DNA of 5,646 nt from Deltaproteobacteria bacterium (GTDB lineage: Bacteria > Myxococcota > XYA12-FULL-58-9 > JAUUZB01): positions 1-5,646 of the forward strand of contig JAUUZB010000344.1 of assembly GCA_030590185.1 (NCBI GenBank), given 5' to 3'. This document shows positions 1 to 5,646 of the stretch, piece by piece. The position numbers and the translations under genes were made by a program. The notes below the pieces were generated by a model that was not told where the DNA came from, did no database searches, and saw nothing but the letters and a program-made list of their open reading frames with translations. Within the stretch, counting starts at the first letter, position 1. The number at the start of each line of letters is the position of its first letter.

Positions 1-1081
1 CGTGCGCTCGGTCTTCCTCAAGCTCCGGCGGTCGGCGGCCTGTCTGGCCGAGGTGCGTTTCCTCGGGCCCTCTGGGCGGGACGTGATGGTCGAGCCGCCC
101 AGGTCGGTGCCCGGTACGGTGACTGCGTCGTCGACCCTCACCCCGGTGGACGCCTACCACGTCAGTTATCTGTTCGACAAAAGGGATGACTTCGGCTGGG
201 TCGAGGGCGCCAAGGGCCTGGGCGAGGGGGAGAAGGTGACCGTGAGCTTCGCCGCGGCCACCGAGATCGTCGCCCTGGAGATCTGGAACGGCTACCAGCG
301 CTCCGCGGATCACTTCAAAAAGAACGCCCGCGTGGCGCGGCTCGCGATCTCGGTCGACGGTGGGACTCCGGTGGAGGTCGCGGTTCCCGATCGCACCGGA
401 CCCGCGAAGGTCACCCTGCCAAAGCCGGTGAAGGCCAAGCAGCTAACCCTGACCATCGCCGCCGCCAAGAAGGGCAAGCGCTACCCGGACCTGGTCATTT
501 CGGAGCTGCGCTTCTGGGATCGCACCGGGCCCTTCTCGCTGGCGACGCCGGACGAACAGACACGCCAAAAGGCGCTGCTCGCCCGGGTCGCAGGCAAAGC
601 CCTCGGCACCTTCGTCGACCACCAATGGACCAACTATTGCGACGTCGATGAACGCCGGGACTCGACCCTCAAGCTCCGCTCCAACGCTTCCTTTGTCTTC
701 TATTCGACCTCGGAGCAAAATTGGGGCGAGAAGGAAGCCACGCAGGTCTTCGAGGGCGCCTGGGTCACCAATCTAAACGAAAAGAATCTGGCCAAGATCA
801 AACTCTACGGCCGCAAGCACCTCATCGCCACCACCTGGCGCCCCTATCAGGGCAAGTCGGAGAAGGAGACCACCCGGGTCGCCGGCGGCACCGTCCTGCT
901 CACCCCGGTCTCCGCCCTGGGCTTCAAAGGCCTCGTGGAACGCGTCGCCCCCTGGCCCCTCGGCGACGGCGCCCCCTCCTGCGACCGCCTCAACGACCTC
1001 ACCGAGGCCGGCTTCAAAGACCTCGCCGCCCGCCACGCCTTCGTCCTCGAGGGCAAAGCGATCATCGGCCTTTTCTGGTAG
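1..1081 (+). CDS. NADase-type glycan-binding (discoidin-like) domain protein, 5' partial
   Basis: The frame is open from the left edge to a TAG at 1079-1081, so the true start lies outside the window; the GTG at 2 is only the first in-window start codon. Counting residues from that GTG, about 40-172 match the pattern of the discoidin-like domain first named from streptococcal NAD glycohydrolases: an ASS opening, a DxxxxxGWVEGAKGLGEGE loop (about 60-77), IWNGYQ (94-99), and a closing YPDLVISELRFW strand (161-172). Residues 1-21, ending CLAEVRFLG, resemble that closing strand, which suggests the end of a preceding copy. Residues 190-359 are a separate beta-rich region (LKLRSN, VFEGAW, KIKLYGRKH, GGTVLL) with two cysteines (C213, C327) that I do not recognise. 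The likely role is carbohydrate or surface binding on an exported or envelope protein, but the signal peptide would be off-window. The gene ends about 10 bp before the repeat unit. Confidence 0.75.
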   Translation, partial: VRSVFLKLRRSAACLAEVRFLGPSGRDVMVEPPRSVPGTVTASSTLTPVDAYHVSYLFDKRDDFGWVEGAKGLGEGEKVTVSFAAATEIVALEIWNGYQRSADHFKKNARVARLAISVDGGTPVEVAVPDRTGPAKVTLPKPVKAKQLTLTIAAAKKGKRYPDLVISELRFWDRTGPFSLATPDEQTRQKALLARVAGKALGTFVDHQWTNYCDVDERRDSTLKLRSNASFVFYSTSEQNWGEKEATQVFEGAWVTNLNEKNLAKIKLYGRKHLIATTWRPYQGKSEKETTRVAGGTVLLTPVSALGFKGLVERVAPWPLGDGAPSCDRLNDLTEAGFKDLAARHAFVLEGKAIIGLFW

Positions 1082-1090
1082 GGGTTGGTT

Positions 1091-1121
1091 GTATATAGTA
1101 GTGTCAGGCACTACTATATGT
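1091..1121 (+). repeat. REP-like hairpin L1 (left doublet, outer)
   Basis: This is an imperfect palindrome with a perfect 11-bp stem: ATATAGTAGTG at 1093-1103 and CACTACTATAT at 1109-1119. The loop is TCAGG (1104-1108). Two more wobble pairs (T1092.G1120, G1091.T1121) extend the stem to 13 bp on the + strand. It is strongly AT-rich against the GC-rich background and starts 9 bp after the upstream gene's stop codon. Confidence 0.9.
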
Positions 1122-1145
1122 CATTTCCGCTGGGGATGTGGTAGA

Positions 1146-1172
1146 ATATGGTAGTGTCAGGCACTACTATAT
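1146..1172 (+). repeat. REP-like hairpin L2 (left doublet, inner)
   Basis: This is the second copy of the palindrome, centred 53 bp from L1 and in the same orientation. The arms are 1146-1156 (ATATGGTAGTG) and 1162-1172 (CACTACTATAT), with loop TCAGG. The single departure from perfect pairing is a G1150.T1168 wobble. Both L1 and L2 continue with GTCA after the right arm. A GTAG tetranucleotide at 1141-1144 lies just 5' of the stem, as in classical REP elements, although it is not equally clear in all four copies. Confidence 0.9.
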
Positions 1173-1221
1173 GTCACTGAGGTTTCGCCCCTTGCCCGGG
1201 TGGCCGGTCGAGCGGAGACGA

Positions 1222-1227
1222 AGGGAG
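1222..1227 (+). promoter_or_regulatory. Ribosome binding site that fixes the transposase start
   Basis: AGGGAG lies 5 bases before the ATG at 1233. It supports that ATG over the in-frame GTG at 1200, which would add 11 residues and has no comparable site. Confidence 0.7.
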
Positions 1228-1232
1228 CAACC

Positions 1233-2153
1233 ATGGGTAGACCGACGCGCGATGATTTTCCCGGTGCCTGGCACCACGTCGTCAACCGCGGTGCACGTCG
1301 AGCGCCGTTGTATAGGCGCGACGAGCACTGCGGCCTCTTTCTGTCCCTGCTAGGAGAGGCGAGCGAGCGGTACCGCCTGGAGGTCCACGCCTACGCCTTG
1401 ATGGAGAATCACTATCACCTGCTCGTCCGCTCACCGCACGTCAGCTTGTCGCGCACCATGAGCTTTCTCGGCGGCGAGTACACCCGGGCGGTCAATCGTC
1501 TGCACGGGTGGGATGGCCCGGTCTTCAAGGGGAGGTTCTCGAGCCAGGTCGTCGATTCGACCAAGCACCTGTTGAGCGTGCTCGGGTACATCCATTTGAA
1601 CCCCGTGCGCGCCCGCCTGATCCGGCGCGTGGACCAGGCCTACTGGACGAGCCACCGCGCCTACCTCGACAAGGACGCTCCGTACGAGTGGCTCCGGCGC
1701 GACTCGCTCTTGGGGTTGGTCGGGGGAAAGCAGGGCCTCGCCGACTTTGTGCGTGACCTGCGCAGCGGTCGGGTGGAATGGCCTCAGGAGCTGGACATGG
1801 ATACCGGGTTCTTCGCGCTAGCCGACGACGAGCCCAAGAAGAAGCGACCAGCCCGGGACCGGCGCACTCCCAAGGTGGTGACCCCGGAGGTGGTGCTCCG
1901 ACGCGTGCGAAGTCTCACCGCCGTGGGCGCGGCTGAGCTCGAGCGAGCCGAACGGGGACGCGGCGCCAATCCCGCCCGGAGATTCGCGGTGTGGGCGTTG
2001 GTTCGAGACGGACTGCTCAGCTATCGGCAGGTGGGGGAGCTGTTGGCGATGTCGGCCGTGCAGGTCGGGCACACCATGCGGGCGCTGCGTGGTCGTCCCT
2101 CTGCGGAGCTGGGGGCGTGGATCGACGCCTGGGAGGAGAAATATGGTATATAG
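1233..2153 (+). CDS. REP-associated tyrosine transposase (Y1/HUH family) with C-terminal helix-turn-helix
   Basis: The protein is 306 aa. It opens with GRPTRDDFPGAWHHVVNRG (2-20), the usual N-terminus of the Y1_Tnp/RAYT group, which supports the ATG at 1233. The HUH metal-binding motif is ENHYHLL (H60, H62), and the catalytic tyrosine is most likely Y119 in LGYIHLNPVRA (118-128). These single-strand-specific nucleases cut and rejoin DNA at hairpin-bearing ends through a 5'-phosphotyrosine link. A lysine/arginine-rich linker (about 201-214) leads to a C-terminal region of roughly 90 aa. Within it, RGANPARRFAVWALVRDGLL and SYRQVGELLAMSAVQVGHT (about 243-281) look like the DnaA C-terminal-type helix-turn-helix found on some RAYTs. 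Both catalytic motifs are intact and there is no frameshift, so it may be active. The stop TAG (2151-2153) falls inside the first arm of hairpin R1. Paired hairpins flank the gene on both sides, as in REPtrons. Confidence 0.92.
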   Translation: MGRPTRDDFPGAWHHVVNRGARRAPLYRRDEHCGLFLSLLGEASERYRLEVHAYALMENHYHLLVRSPHVSLSRTMSFLGGEYTRAVNRLHGWDGPVFKGRFSSQVVDSTKHLLSVLGYIHLNPVRARLIRRVDQAYWTSHRAYLDKDAPYEWLRRDSLLGLVGGKQGLADFVRDLRSGRVEWPQELDMDTGFFALADDEPKKKRPARDRRTPKVVTPEVVLRRVRSLTAVGAAELERAERGRGANPARRFAVWALVRDGLLSYRQVGELLAMSAVQVGHTMRALRGRPSAELGAWIDAWEEKYGI

Positions 2154-2176
2154 TAGTGCCTGACACTACTATATGT
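2146..2176 (+). repeat. REP-like hairpin R1 (right doublet, inner)
   Basis: This has the same perfect 11-bp stem as L1 (ATATAGTAGTG at 2148-2158, CACTACTATAT at 2164-2174), but the loop is CCTGA (2159-2163), the reverse complement of the left loop. Two wobble pairs (T2147.G2175, G2146.T2176) extend the stem exactly as in L1. The first arm contains the transposase stop codon. Confidence 0.9.
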
Positions 2177-2196
2177 GACACCTGACAGGGGGGAAT

Positions 2197-2233
2197 GTGG
2201 TATATGGTAGTGCCTGATACTACTATATACTAC
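2197..2233 (+). repeat. REP-like hairpin R2 (right doublet, outer)
   Basis: This is the longest copy. Arms 2197-2212 and 2218-2233 form a 16-bp stem with 13 Watson-Crick pairs and three G.T wobbles (G2212.T2218, G2206.T2224, G2199.T2231), no true mismatch on the + strand, and loop CCTGA (2213-2217). It is centred 54 bp from R1. The 5' flank ATGTGGTA resembles that of L2 in the same orientation. The 3' arm includes the stop codon (2232-2230) of the convergent membrane-protein gene. Confidence 0.9.
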
Positions 2234-3723
2234 CGATTCCGGAGTAGGCTGGCGGGGCGGAGTCGGGTGGGGTTTTGCCAGGCTAGGGTGCGGGGGGCGT
2301 GGCGTAGGAGGGCCTCCCAGGTGTCCTCGCGCACGTAGGCATGGTCGGCGTCTAGGAAGACCGGTGGGGTGAGGTCGGGGTGGTGGCGGCGTAGATCGAT
2401 CCACTCGCTGGCGTGGATGCCAAAGGTGATCCGGCCGATGTGGGTACGGTCGAGCTCTGGTTCGGGGGCCCAGGCCATGGCCTCCTCGCCGGTCTCGTGG
2501 TCGTAGAGGAAGTTGATGCCGGAGTGGGCGATCAGCAGCTCGGGCAAGGGGCGTGGGATCCGGCGGATCAGGGCGCGGTAGTGGTCGTAGGGGGGCGTGT
2601 CGAGGGGGTCGAGGCCTTGGCTCGGGGCCCAAAGGGCGAGCGCGGCGGCGGCGATCGCGGCGGCGACGGCGCTACGGCGGGTGAGCTTCGGCAGCGGTAG
2701 GGCGGCGGCCAACAACGGTGCGGTCAACAGTGGGGTCATCAAGGCGAGGCGGTAGCCGACGTCGAGCACGTCCCCTCGCCACCATGGGAACAGGCAGGCG
2801 GCAAGGGGGAGAGCCGCGGCGCCGAGCAGTGCCCGGTGAGGCAGGCGTCCTCCCCTGCCTCGCCACCAGGTGAACAGGGCGAGACCGAGGGCCAGCCACG
2901 CCGCGCTGAGCTCGAACAGCTGCGCGGCGGTGGTGGCCCGCAGGCTGACATAGCCAAAGGGGCTCGGGATGCCCGGGGTGAGGCGCAGCTGACCCGAGAG
3001 GCGCTCGAGATCCGCGGGGTGCAAGAGGTTCGGCAACCAGGCGGCCGCCACGCCAAAGCAGACCAACCCGCCGCCGGCCACCAAGAGGCCGGTTCGCGCC
3101 CCACGCTCCGATCGCGTCAGCCAGCCGGCGCTCGCACCGACCAAGGCGAGCAAACCGAGGCCAGCGCCGAGGCGATGGGCGGAGAAGGCCGCCATCAACG
3201 CGACAGCGCCGAGGGCGTGATGCCACCACCGGCTTCGCTCGAGGTCCGCCGCCAACCAGCCGAGCAGGATGAGCAGCGGCGCGGCCATGCCGATGTTCTT
3301 GGTGAACTCGCCGCCGAGTTGGGTGAGGGTGGGAGAGGCAGCAGCCCAGCTCGCCAGGAACCAGGCGGCCCAGCTATGCGGCGCGGCACGGCGCCCGAGC
3401 CACCAGGCGGCGGGGACACAGATGGCGGCGAGGAACGCCGCACCGACCTTGATGCCGAGGATTTGGCTGTCGACCGCCCAACCGCACAGGGCCAGCCAAT
3501 GCAGCACCCAGCTCCCGTCGGGGACGTGCAGGCGTCCGAGGGTGATCAGGTCCGAGACCTGCACGACATAGTAGTACCCGTCGCTGCCGAGCGGCTCCGG
3601 GTTCTTGGTGAAGTGGTGCAGCCGCACGGCGAAGGCGGTCACGGTCAACAGCGCCAAGGCCGCGGCCGTGAGCCACGCCGGGACGCTACGCTCTGCCCGG
3701 TCAGCGCTCACCTCGTCTCGCAC
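2230..3723 (-). CDS. Polytopic membrane protein, GT-C-type glycosyltransferase-like
   Basis: The protein is 497 aa with roughly ten to eleven hydrophobic segments, including about 15-33, 88-110, 116-133, 144-160, 169-200, 211-230, 265-286, 297-313, 326-344 and 350-366. A mostly soluble C-terminal domain of about 125 aa follows (372-497). After the first helix, a likely periplasmic loop carries GSDGYYYV (46-53). An acidic residue at this place is typical of GT-C enzymes, which move a sugar from a polyprenyl-phosphate donor outside the cytoplasmic membrane. A later GEFTKN (138-143) just before a helix also resembles such families. No specific subfamily or substrate can be assigned. The start is GTG at 3723-3721, with AGGGAG only 2 bases upstream; a second GTG four codons in (3711-3709) is an alternative. 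The gene follows the phosphoesterase by 13 bp, so they are probably one operon. Its stop codon lies in repeat R2, so the C-terminal residues may have been altered by the insertion. Confidence 0.6.
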   Translation of the reverse strand: MRDEVSADRAERSVPAWLTAAALALLTVTAFAVRLHHFTKNPEPLGSDGYYYVVQVSDLITLGRLHVPDGSWVLHWLALCGWAVDSQILGIKVGAAFLAAICVPAAWWLGRRAAPHSWAAWFLASWAAASPTLTQLGGEFTKNIGMAAPLLILLGWLAADLERSRWWHHALGAVALMAAFSAHRLGAGLGLLALVGASAGWLTRSERGARTGLLVAGGGLVCFGVAAAWLPNLLHPADLERLSGQLRLTPGIPSPFGYVSLRATTAAQLFELSAAWLALGLALFTWWRGRGGRLPHRALLGAAALPLAACLFPWWRGDVLDVGYRLALMTPLLTAPLLAAALPLPKLTRRSAVAAAIAAAALALWAPSQGLDPLDTPPYDHYRALIRRIPRPLPELLIAHSGINFLYDHETGEEAMAWAPEPELDRTHIGRITFGIHASEWIDLRRHHPDLTPPVFLDADHAYVREDTWEALLRHAPRTLAWQNPTRLRPASLLRNR

Positions 3724-3736
3724 GGCTCCCTATTCG

Positions 3737-5302
3737 TCAGTCGCCCACCAGCACCGGCTGCTTCTTGCGGCCCTTGACCGTGCGCCGCTGCCGACCGTCA
3801 CCCGGGGTCTCCTCCGCAGTCTGGCTCGATCCCACGAGGGCCGATTCCTCCGCTTTCGATTCTGATTCCGAATCCGACTCCGCCTGCTCCTGAGCCGCTG
3901 GCAGCTGCCCGGGCGCGTCCGACAACCAAGAGCCGAGCCGCAGGGTCACTTTTTGCTGCTCGAAGGAGGCGATGAGGTAGTTGCGCAGGCCGGAGCGCAA
4001 CCGGCCCGGGTCGCGTTTGTCCGGGATCGGCGCCCAGGTGCCGGTGTCCACGAAGGTGGTCTCCTTGGACAGCGGGATCTCCCGGGGGCAGTGGGTGTGC
4101 CCAAAGGTGATCACCCGCGCCGGCAACACCTTGGCCACCGCCCGCGCGTTGTTGGGGAACTCTTTTTCGATGGTGAAGATCGTCTCGCCGCGGGTGGCCC
4201 ATTCATAGAAGAGGTAGAGCAACGGGAAGGTGGTGAGCGGCACCATCAGCTTGATCCACAGGGGGATTTGCACGAGCGCCAGGGCGACCGTACCGCCGGT
4301 CATCAGAGCCGCGATCAGGACCCGATCGATCCACAGCTCCCGGATCATGCGGTAGAGCCGCTGGGTCATCGGTGGTTTCTGCAGGTGTCCGAGCGCCTTG
4401 ACCTCGTCGAGAGAGAGATCGAAGCGCCGAGAGATCCGCTTGAGGCGTTCGAGGTGTTCCGCCGGCACCTTGCGCAGCTTGTGCTTGAGACTCAACATTT
4501 TGCCGATGACCAGCAGGCTGCCGAAGAACCAATTGAAGGCCAGGCTCCGTTTGGTGAAGGCGTAATGCCGCAGCCAGTGGACCACGTAGCTGAAGACGTT
4601 CAGGATGAAGTCGCCGGCGTGGGGGTTGAAGAAGCCCATCCGGGTCATCAGGTAGCGGTTGGAGATGTTGCCCATCGGTAGGGCGAGGACTCGTTGCTTG
4701 CCCGATTTGACCACCGGCGACAGGAGGTGCGGGAAGGAGGTGTAGTAGTCGTACTGCTGCCCGTGCTCGGCGTAGATCTCGCCGGGCACGTAGTGGAACC
4801 AGGACTCAAAACGGATCGTACCCTGGGTGAGGCTCTTGCCCCCGGCCTTGGCGCGGTCCTCGATGGCGTCGATGAATGCTCTCTGCACGCCAGGGAAGTG
4901 TAGCTCCCGATCGTGGTTGCCCATCACGTACACCAGGCGGTGGCCGCCGGCGATGAAGTCGACCAGGGTGTCGATGAACTGGGGATGATCGGCCAGCACC
5001 CGCTGGAGCTTCCAAATTGATTTGGGCTCGGTCGGGTTGAGACCCAGGCGGCGCTCGAGGAAGCCCACCTTCCAGGGTGGGTCGTCGGGGACCGCGCTGA
5101 CCAAATCGAAATCGACGATGTCACCGTTGAGGATCAGGGTGAGGCGATCCCCTTGTTCGGCGTCGGCGACGAAGGTGTTGACCAACGCGTCGAGCTCGTC
5201 GTCGAAGAGGTAGCGGGAGCTCTTGTACGCCTTCCAGCCACCTGGGAAATCCTCCACGTCGGTGAGGTGGAGATCCGAAACGACGAGATACCTGTTGCCC
5301 AT
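3737..5302 (-). CDS. Calcineurin-like metallophosphoesterase with an internal membrane segment
   Basis: The protein is 521 aa with a complete two-metal phosphoesterase signature: SDLHL (D10, H12), NGDIVDF (D61), GNHDRE (N129, H130, D131), AEHGQQYD (H180) and GHTHCPRE (H402, H404). The order and spacing of the first motifs recall the LpxH (UDP-2,3-diacylglucosamine hydrolase)-like branch. Unusually, about 220 residues separate H180 from the GHTH motif, and this stretch holds hydrophobic segments near 232-246, 254-270, 327-346 and 349-367. The catalytic core is therefore probably tethered to the cytoplasmic membrane. The tail (466-521) is disordered-looking: an acidic Ser/Glu run (476-487), then a basic RQRR/KGRKK cluster. 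ATG at 5302-5300 is well placed because the MGNRYLVVSDLHL strand begins directly there, although no strong Shine-Dalgarno precedes it. It is the first gene of a pair with the downstream GT-C-like gene. A lipid or glycan phosphoester substrate is plausible but not shown. Confidence 0.82.
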   Translation of the reverse strand: MGNRYLVVSDLHLTDVEDFPGGWKAYKSSRYLFDDELDALVNTFVADAEQGDRLTLILNGDIVDFDLVSAVPDDPPWKVGFLERRLGLNPTEPKSIWKLQRVLADHPQFIDTLVDFIAGGHRLVYVMGNHDRELHFPGVQRAFIDAIEDRAKAGGKSLTQGTIRFESWFHYVPGEIYAEHGQQYDYYTSFPHLLSPVVKSGKQRVLALPMGNISNRYLMTRMGFFNPHAGDFILNVFSYVVHWLRHYAFTKRSLAFNWFFGSLLVIGKMLSLKHKLRKVPAEHLERLKRISRRFDLSLDEVKALGHLQKPPMTQRLYRMIRELWIDRVLIAALMTGGTVALALVQIPLWIKLMVPLTTFPLLYLFYEWATRGETIFTIEKEFPNNARAVAKVLPARVITFGHTHCPREIPLSKETTFVDTGTWAPIPDKRDPGRLRSGLRNYLIASFEQQKVTLRLGSWLSDAPGQLPAAQEQAESDSESESKAEESALVGSSQTAEETPGDGRQRRTVKGRKKQPVLVGD

Positions 5303-5462
5303 GGTTGCAGCTGCCAGCGGCTGGGAGAACCAATTCCCCCCACTTCTCAGACGGCAGCCCCTTTACTCTAGTTTATGCCCCCAAACCACCGCTGGCACCC
5401 CTGCGTCGATCCGATCTAGGCTACGTCGCCGACCGGAGAGCAGAGGCCAGGAGGGTCTGGTT
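5303..5462. promoter_or_regulatory. Divergent intergenic region with an AT-rich island
   Basis: These 160 bp separate the - strand phosphoesterase operon from the + strand gene at the right edge, so they should hold promoters for both. The only AT-rich stretch is around 5362-5377 (CTTTACTCTAGTTTATG), a reasonable place for a -10 element in either direction. I cannot pick out convincing -35/-10 pairs or operator repeats. Confidence 0.35.
5449..5454 (+). promoter_or_regulatory. Consensus Shine-Dalgarno deciding a TTG start
   Basis: AGGAGG lies 8 bases before TTG at 5463. It is the best ribosome binding site in the window and argues that translation begins at this TTG, not only at the internal ATG at 5544, which has its own AGGAG (5533-5537) at 6-base spacing. 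Confidence 0.65.
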
Positions 5463-5646
5463 TTGGCCAAGAAACGCCGCAAGCAGGAAACTGCGCCTGA
5501 TCCCGAGGTCAGCGCGCGGGACGACTCACAACAGGAGCGTTACATGACGAATGGTACGGGCCGAGAGCGTGACCTGGTGCTCGCGCCGAATGAGTTCGCG
5601 TTCATTTCCGACCAGACCAAGGGCAACATCAATACCTACGTGGGGC
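5463..5646 (+). CDS. N-terminus of an unassigned protein, vault/SPFH-repeat-like opening, 3' partial
   Basis: From TTG at 5463 the frame is open to the window edge (61 codons). It begins with a basic stretch (MAKKRRKQE), then a polar linker (residues 10-36), then DLVLAPNEFAFISDQTKG (37-54) and NINTYVG. The alternative start, ATG at 5544, would give MTNGTGRERDLVLAPNE and also has a good ribosome binding site, so two N-terminal forms are possible. The hydrophobic pattern LxLAPNEFAFISD...GxxxxYVG resembles repeat openings in major vault protein and related SPFH-like shell or scaffold proteins (for example IPPxxYIHVLD...VGP). That is recalled similarity over about 25 residues only. It is divergent from the phosphoesterase operon. 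Existence of the gene is well supported; its function is not. Confidence 0.6.
   Translation, partial: MAKKRRKQETAPDPEVSARDDSQQERYMTNGTGRERDLVLAPNEFAFISDQTKGNINTYVG

Larger units (their letters stand above)
1091..2233 (+). mobile_element. REPtron-like unit: RAYT gene between two hairpin doublets
   Basis: Each end carries two tandem copies of one hairpin: L1/L2 at 53-bp spacing and R1/R2 at 54 bp, with the Y1 transposase gene between them. RAYT genes are known to be flanked by the REP palindromes they act on, and IS200/IS605 elements have hairpin ends. The unit sits between the 3' ends of two convergent genes. Exact element ends and target duplication cannot be set, because Y1 elements leave no target duplication. 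It could be either a domesticated REPtron that seeds repeats across this genome or a small single-strand transposon; the paired, degenerate repeats favour the former. Confidence 0.7.

Noticed and set aside
1091..1173. Hairpins as ordinary rho-independent terminators
   Set aside because: The stems are AT-rich and not followed by a T-run on either strand. They recur on both sides of the transposase with conserved sequence, which fits mobile-element ends better.
1138..1353. Short + strand open frame starting in the left repeats
   Set aside because: It overlaps the transposase N-terminus in another frame, has no ribosome binding site, and its first residues are just translated hairpin.
1091..2233. 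CRISPR-like array
   Set aside because: There are only two repeats on each side, they are palindromic, and they are split by a transposase gene. There is no series of spacers.
2021..2632. 203-codon - strand frame across the right repeats
   Set aside because: It overlaps both the transposase and the membrane gene. Its proline/arginine-rich composition is typical of an off-frame reading in GC-rich DNA.
2836..3777. Long + strand open frame opposite the membrane protein
   Set aside because: It has low-complexity Gly/Arg/Gln/Glu composition with no domain, and lies antisense to a gene with clear membrane helices. Long antisense frames are expected at this GC content.
3858..3882. Short degenerate GATTC-type repeat
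   Set aside because: It simply encodes the alternating Ser/Glu/Asp run in the disordered phosphoesterase tail; it is too short and imperfect to be an iteron or regulatory array.
3953..4681. 242-codon + strand frame opposite the phosphoesterase
   Set aside because: It is antisense to a gene with every catalytic motif in place, and shows no recognisable domain or ribosome binding site.
5305..5547. 80-codon + strand frame in the divergent region
   Set aside because: It is in a different frame from the gene at 5463, overlaps it, and lacks a ribosome binding site. The 5463 frame has a consensus site and a protein-like sequence.

Overview
The window is GC-rich, tightly packed bacterial DNA. Large predicted surface or envelope proteins, GTG/TTG starts and high-GC codon use fit a large-genome Gram-negative such as a myxobacterium or relative. 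That placement is inference: there is no rRNA or other marker gene here.

Layout from left to right: (1) The 3' part of a + strand gene (1-1081) encodes a protein with a NADase-type/discoidin-like glycan-binding domain followed by a beta-rich C-terminal domain. Its first residues look like the end of a second, upstream copy of the domain. (2) Positions 1091-2233 form a compact REPtron-like mobile unit. A single-domain HUH (Y1) transposase gene of the REP-associated tyrosine transposase (RAYT/TnpA_REP) group, with a C-terminal helix-turn-helix, lies between two doublets of AT-rich imperfect palindromes. (3) On the - strand, a two-gene operon reads leftwards toward this unit. A calcineurin-type metallophosphoesterase with a membrane-embedded insertion (5302-3737) comes first, then a polytopic GT-C-like membrane protein (3723-2230), 13 bp apart. 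(4) A 160-bp divergent intergenic region precedes a + strand gene that runs off the right edge. Its best start is a TTG at 5463 with a consensus Shine-Dalgarno, and its N-terminus resembles the repeat motif of vault/SPFH-like proteins.

The most unusual material is the mobile unit. Its four hairpins share one stem sequence (ATATRGTAGTG). The left pair has loop TCAGG and the right pair the exact reverse complement, CCTGA. Stem differences are almost all G.T wobbles on the + strand, and the stop codons of both the transposase and the convergent membrane gene lie inside repeat arms. The phosphoesterase/GT-C pair suggests envelope glycolipid or polymer metabolism, but no substrate can be read from the sequence.
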